The position numbers and the translations under genes were made by a program. The notes under the pieces were generated by a model. It did not search any database. It was given only the letters and a program-made list of their open reading frames with translations, and was not told the DNA's origin. Of a DNA stretch of 64,000 bases, positions 60,309 to 64,000 are shown piece after piece. The number at the start of each line of letters is the position of its first letter. Within the stretch, counting starts at the first letter, position 1. The DNA is from RHKX01 sp963743875 (GTDB taxonomy: Bacteria > Actinomycetota > Thermoleophilia > Solirubrobacterales > 70-9): NCBI GenBank assembly GCA_963743875.1, contig CAVURM010000002.1, positions 248,001-312,000 on the forward strand, written 5' to 3'.

Positions 60309-61630
60309 CCCCCCGGCGAACACTGGGGAGGGCGCGGCCCCTCCTCCCCGAGGAGAGACTTCACCGCCACTCGGCACTGTTTCTCGGCGACGATCAGCGC
60401 TCCGTCGGCCGAGGCGCCGGAAGGGTTCAGGATCTTCGTGCCCGAGTCGCCGGCAATAGCTGCCGACAGCGCGACCTGGGGAAGCACGAGTGCGCCCATA
60501 TCGGTGACCATCGCCTTCGGCGCGTTCCAGGCGATCCAGGGGCCCTTGATGAAGTTGATCGGCAGTCGCCACGGGCTCGTCAGCTGGTTCTTGATGCCCT
60601 GGAGGATCAACTGCTGTCGCCGAGCGCGGTCGGTGTCGTCCTCGCTCGGGTCCTTGAGGTTCTCACGGGTGCGGGCGAGGGCCAGAGCCTGATCGCCGTT
60701 GAGGTGGTTTTCGCCGCGCTCGAGCTTCAGCGTTACGCCGCCGTTGGTCGATCCGCCGTTGATCAGCGACTTGACCGGGTCCGGCAGGCTCACCGTGACG
60801 CCGCCGATCGAGTCGATGAAGTCGGCGAACCCCGTGAAGTCGAGGATGACGACGTGGTTGATGTCGATGCCGAGGAAGTCCTCCACCGTCCTGATCTGGA
60901 GCTCCGCCCCTCCGAACGCGTAGGCGGCGTTGATCCGTTGGTCGTCCTCGCCGGGAATCGATGCCAGGGTGTCGCGGGGGATCGAGATCTTGTTGAACGA
61001 GCCACCGCCTGCGTGGACGACCATCAGCGTGTCGGCGCGAGAGGGCAGGCAGCTGGAGGGCGGCGGATCTCCGTGGGAGGCGGCCTCGAGGCACTTGGGG
61101 TCCGTCTCGGCGCCTCCTTCGTTTGATCCCTCGGGCCGGGCGTCGGTCCCAATTACGAGGACGTTCTCCCCTTCGGCCAGCAGGAACCCGACGCCGCCGA
61201 GCTCCGCGGCCGCGGCGTCGTTCAGCTTCGACTTCTGGATCTGGGCCGAGATCGCGAAGACGACGAAGCTCAGCAGCAGCCAGGCGCCGGCCGCGATCGC
61301 GGCCCAGCGGAGGACGCGTCTCCACCTCGGCTTCTCGCCGGGAGCGAGCGGCTTCGATCCCCCGGATCCTCCAGAGCCCCGCCTCGACAGGCGATCACGA
61401 AGCGAGGGGCTGTCCGTTCCGGTTCGCTTGAACCCGCGCCGCGACTTGTAGACGGAGTAACCGGGCCCTTCGGAGGGCGGATGGGGCCTAGCGGCGTCAT
61501 CGGAGCCGTCGGATTGCTCCGACCCGGCGGGTTTCTGCGCGTCGTCCCCGCGCCCGCGTCCCCGCTTCGATCCGGCTCGGTAGACGTTGTAGTCGGGGCG
61601 ATCCGGACGTTCGGGCTCGTCGGTTGCCAT
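60305..61630 (-). CDS. LytR-CpsA-Psr (LCP) family cell-wall glycopolymer ligase
   Basis: 441 residues. A long charged N-terminus (1-105) precedes one span (near 107-130), then the LCP catalytic domain: LVIGTDARPE near 160, ADTLMVVH, KISIPRDTLASIPG near 220, INAAYAFGGAELQIRTVEDFL, and DTDRARRQQLILQGIKNQL near 340 with conserved arginines. It moves undecaprenyl-linked polymers to peptidoglycan outside the membrane. TATTAC 6 bases before the ATG (61637-61642, minus) suggests a leaderless message, divergent from the ROK kinase. Confidence 0.92.
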   Translation of the reverse strand: MATDEPERPDRPDYNVYRAGSKRGRGRGDDAQKPAGSEQSDGSDDAARPHPPSEGPGYSVYKSRRGFKRTGTDSPSLRDRLSRRGSGGSGGSKPLAPGEKPRWRRVLRWAAIAAGAWLLLSFVVFAISAQIQKSKLNDAAAAELGGVGFLLAEGENVLVIGTDARPEGSNEGGAETDPKCLEAASHGDPPPSSCLPSRADTLMVVHAGGGSFNKISIPRDTLASIPGEDDQRINAAYAFGGAELQIRTVEDFLGIDINHVVILDFTGFADFIDSIGGVTVSLPDPVKSLINGGSTNGGVTLKLERGENHLNGDQALALARTRENLKDPSEDDTDRARRQQLILQGIKNQLTSPWRLPINFIKGPWIAWNAPKAMVTDMGALVLPQVALSAAIAGDSGTKILNPSGASADGALIVAEKQCRVAVKSLLGEEGPRPPQCSPGG

Positions 61631-61636
61631 TACGCG

Positions 61637-61642
61637 GTAATA
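61637..61642 (-). promoter_or_regulatory. -10-like TATTAC, leaderless promoter of LCP gene
   Basis: Read on the minus strand, TATTAC is 6 bases before ATG 61630. The same region read on the plus strand holds TAATAC, a possible -10 for the divergent kinase gene. Confidence 0.45.
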
Positions 61643-61672
61643 CTGCCGCATGCCCTCCCGGTTTCCTGCTTC

Positions 61673-62665
61673 GTGACCACACCCGACCCTCAGATCGTCT
61701 ATCCGCCCGAAACCATCGGGGTCGACCTCGGCGGCACCAAGATGCTGATCGGAGTCGTCGACGCCGACGGCGTGACCCTTCACCGCCGCGTCGCGACGTC
61801 CGCGGGCCTGACCGGCGAGGAGGTGCTCGACCTGCTCGAGACCGAACTCCGGATCGCGATCGAATCCCGCCCGGCCGTCGGGGCGGTCGGCCTCGGCGTG
61901 CCGTGCACGCTCGACCGCGACCGCGGCCTCTGCGTCAGCGCGGTCAACCTGCCGTTGATCGATATGCCGGTGCGGGACCTGGTGGAGGAGCGGATCGGCC
62001 TGCCGGTCGCGATCGACAACGACGGGAACACCGCCGCGATCGCCGAGTTCCGCCGCGGCGCTGCCCGCGGTGCTTCCAACGTCGTGCTGCTGACGATCGG
62101 GACCGGGATTGGAGGTGGGTTGATCCTCGACGGAGAGGTGTACCGCGGGACTCGCGGCGCCGCCGCCGAGCTCGGTCACGTGGTCGTCGACCTGAACGGA
62201 CCGCCGTGTCAGGGCAACTGCCCGAACCACGGCTGCATCGAGTCGATCGCCTCCGGCACCGCCCTGAGGATCGAGGCCGAGCGTGTGGTCGCAGAATCCC
62301 CGCGGTCGGGGCTCGCCCGCGCCGCAGCGGCGGGAGCGACGGTCGATGGACCACTGGTCACCGAGCTGGCGGAGGCCGGAGACCCGACCTCGATCGAGGT
62401 CCTGGCGGTGATCGGGGGCCGCCTTGGCGTCGCGCTCTCGGGCCTGGCCAACATCTTCGATCCCGACGTGATCGTGGTCGGCGGTGGCGTCATGGCCGCC
62501 GGCGACCTGCTGCTCGGGCCGGCTCGGGAGGAGTTCCTGGCCCGGGCGCTGCCGCCACAGAACGAGACGCCGATCGAGGCCGCCGAGCTGGGCTCTGACG
62601 CCGGAATGATCGGCGCCGCGATCCTGGCGCAGGACGAGCTCGCGGCGATGGGCGCGGTCTCCTGA
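61673..62665 (+). CDS. ROK-family glucokinase
   Basis: 330 residues from GTG 61673; the earlier frame overlaps the divergent promoter. Phosphate-1 motif VDLGGTKMLIGVVDADG, catalytic Asp in VAIDNDGNTAAIAEF, TIGTGIGGGLILDGEVYRG, and the ROK zinc-binding stretch GHVVVDLNGPPCQGNCPNHG with CIES. Late VVGGGVMAAGDLLLGPAREEF. It phosphorylates glucose or a related sugar with ATP. It shares one base with rsmI. Confidence 0.92.
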   Translation: MTTPDPQIVYPPETIGVDLGGTKMLIGVVDADGVTLHRRVATSAGLTGEEVLDLLETELRIAIESRPAVGAVGLGVPCTLDRDRGLCVSAVNLPLIDMPVRDLVEERIGLPVAIDNDGNTAAIAEFRRGAARGASNVVLLTIGTGIGGGLILDGEVYRGTRGAAAELGHVVVDLNGPPCQGNCPNHGCIESIASGTALRIEAERVVAESPRSGLARAAAAGATVDGPLVTELAEAGDPTSIEVLAVIGGRLGVALSGLANIFDPDVIVVGGGVMAAGDLLLGPAREEFLARALPPQNETPIEAAELGSDAGMIGAAILAQDELAAMGAVS

Positions 62666-63489
62666 TGGCCGGACGGCTGATCGTCTGCCCGACCCCGATC
62701 GGCAACATCGGAGATGTCTCTCCGCGACTCAAGCAGGCCCTCGCCGACGCCGACCTTGTCGCCTGTGAGGACACCCGGCGCGCCGGCCGCCTCTACGAGC
62801 GACTCGACCTCGAGCCGCCACGATTCATCTCCAACCACGATTCCAACGAGGAAAACCGCGCGCCGCAGATCGCCAAGGCGATCGAGCGGGGGGCCAGGGT
62901 GGCGCTGCTGAGCGACGCAGGCACCCCGGTCCTCTCCGATCCCGGCTTCCGGTTGATCCGTACCTGCATCGGGCGCGACATCGAGATCGAGGTCTTGCCG
63001 GGCCCGACCGCGATCACGACCGCGCTCGTGGCCTCCGGGCTGCCGGCCGACCGCTGGCGCTTCGAGGGCTTCCTGCCGCGACGGGCCGGCGAGCTCGAGC
63101 GGGTGCTGCAATCGACCGAGACGGTCGTCGCCTTCGAGTCCCCGCGCCGCCTGCCCGCCTCGCTGCGGGCGCTCGCCGCCCTGGCACCGGATCGTCCCGC
63201 CGCGGTCTGCCGGGAGCTGACGAAGCTTCACGAGGAGGTCGCCCGCGGGACCCTGGGGGACCTCGCCAGGCAGTTCCGCGACGACGTCAAGGGGGAGATC
63301 GTCGTGGTCATCGCCGCCTCCAGCAAGCGTGCTTCGGCTCCCGACACTGCGTTCGCAGTCGACGCGCTCCGGCGTCTGGTCCAGGCGGGGGCGAGGCCAC
63401 GGGCGGCGGCGGGCGTGGTTGCCGCGCTGACCGGTACGAGGCCGAACGAGCTCTACCGGGAGCTCACCGGTCGCGAGCCGCGGCGTTGA
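62665..63489 (+). CDS. rsmI: 16S rRNA (cytidine1402-2'-O)-methyltransferase
   Basis: 274 residues. Starts CPTPIGNIGDVSPRLKQALA with ACEDTRRAGRLYERL, SNHDSNEENRAP, LLSDAGTPVLSDPGFRLIR, LPGPTAITTALVASG and AFESPRRLPASLRAL, the complete RsmI pattern (tetrapyrrole-methylase fold). It 2'-O-methylates C1402 of 16S rRNA. It overlaps both neighbours, forming a unit ROK kinase-rsmI-unknown. Confidence 0.95.
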   Translation: MAGRLIVCPTPIGNIGDVSPRLKQALADADLVACEDTRRAGRLYERLDLEPPRFISNHDSNEENRAPQIAKAIERGARVALLSDAGTPVLSDPGFRLIRTCIGRDIEIEVLPGPTAITTALVASGLPADRWRFEGFLPRRAGELERVLQSTETVVAFESPRRLPASLRALAALAPDRPAAVCRELTKLHEEVARGTLGDLARQFRDDVKGEIVVVIAASSKRASAPDTAFAVDALRRLVQAGARPRAAAGVVAALTGTRPNELYRELTGREPRR

Positions 63490-64000
63490 GCCGCCTCCCC
63501 GAACCGCCCACATCCCTTGGTCGCGGGGTGATCGTCAACACCGGCGAGGACCCACCGGCAACCTGGGCGAGCGTGGAGCGGGTCGAGATCGGCCCGGACG
63601 TCCTCAGTGCCGCCGACCCGCCTGAGGTCGAGCTTCTGCACGGCCGGTGGTCGGCCCGCGAGCCGGTGGTGGTCTCGCTGGCGATCGATCCCGCCGAGTT
63701 CCGCGCCCCCGCCTCGATCGCCGCGCCGCCATATGAGCTCGCTCCGGACCTCGATCTCCCGCTCGATCGTCTCCATCACCTGATCTGGGCCAACAACTAC
63801 GACGCCCGCTCGGGTGAGCCGATCTGGTGGTGGGGGGAGAAGGCGGCCAGGATCGGCGCGACCGTGGGAGGGGGGGCCGATGTGACGTTGCCCGACGGCG
63901 GGGAGGCTTGGATCGACGGCGGGCCCCGCTGGAGCGTGCCCGAGACCGAACATGTGCTGATCGAGTCGGGGGCGGTCGATGCCGGCCTGCTCGTCCCCGT
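63486..64000 (+). CDS. Unrecognised protein, 5' part, runs off the window
   Basis: The frame opens with TTG at 63486, overlapping the rsmI stop by 4 bases (TTGA), and stays open to the end of the window (at least 171 codons). It begins MSRLPEPPTSLGRGVIVNTG and has LHHLIWANNYDARSGEPIWW near residue 95 and LPDGGEAWIDGGPRW near 138. I do not recognise it. The Trp/His-rich centre is distinctive. Coding is supported by codon position bias and the coupled start. Confidence 0.6.
   Translation, partial: MSRLPEPPTSLGRGVIVNTGEDPPATWASVERVEIGPDVLSAADPPEVELLHGRWSAREPVVVSLAIDPAEFRAPASIAAPPYELAPDLDLPLDRLHHLIWANNYDARSGEPIWWWGEKAARIGATVGGGADVTLPDGGEAWIDGGPRWSVPETEHVLIESGAVDAGLLVP

Overview
This is a high-GC bacterial chromosome segment, densely coding on both strands. 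The best fit is an actinomycetote of the Thermoleophilia/Solirubrobacterales type. The reasons are the ffs-dnaX-ybaB-recR order, a six-gene MCE operon, a eukaryote-type NADP isocitrate dehydrogenase, GTG/TTG starts, and many TAnnnT boxes 6-9 bases before start codons (leaderless-style promoters). I inferred this placement by reading; no search was run. No integrase, transposase, phage gene, rRNA or CRISPR array was seen. One tRNA (Val, CAC) and one long-form SRP RNA are present.

Layout. 1-7 kb: the 3' end of an APC permease, then a leftward block (DMT transporter, HIHH-motif membrane protein, ferric-reductase-like protein, ApbE flavin transferase, small membrane protein) divergent from a two-component system. 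7-16.8 kb: tRNA-Val, sugar O-acetyltransferase, secreted M15-like peptidase, SRP RNA, O-methyltransferase and serine hydrolase, then dnaX-ybaB-recR-lysC-asd. 16.8-24 kb: a 794-residue polytopic membrane protein, a berberine-bridge-type flavoprotein, a very large LuxR regulator and a DUF4333-like lipoprotein. 24-33 kb: a type-E-like succinate dehydrogenase (sdhA-sdhB-HdrB-like, no membrane anchors), a DsbA-VKOR pair, a CBS-containing site-2 protease, and crotonase with AidB-like acyl-CoA dehydrogenase. 33-38.4 kb: icd, mdh, an AT-hook winged-helix protein, a fatty-acid hydroxylase family protein, a Cys-rich mini-protein and an MBL hydrolase. 38.4-42.6 kb: hsp20, a lon gene with a one-base frameshift, a small membrane protein and a TetR regulator.

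42.6-51.7 kb holds six consecutive MCE genes (mceA-F-like) joined by 4-base or 1-base overlaps, with no YrbE permease or ATPase next to them. They are followed by three tandem paralogous secreted proteins (51.9-54.5 kb). 54.5-64 kb: haloalkane dehalogenase next to a diiron R2-like protein fused to an SCP2-like domain, a small membrane protein, an AbiEi/DUF559 protein, glycyl-tRNA synthetase, FmdB zinc ribbon, LCP ligase, ROK kinase, RsmI, and the start of an unrecognised protein.

The most unusual non-coding signal is three families of roughly 78-102 bp tandem, dispersed repeats. Every array abuts a stop codon. In families A and B the stem arms differ between copies on both sides so that pairing is kept, which suggests selection on an RNA structure at gene 3' ends. 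The other main leads are the MCE operon with its secreted triplet, the R2-SCP2 fusion, and the lon frameshift.
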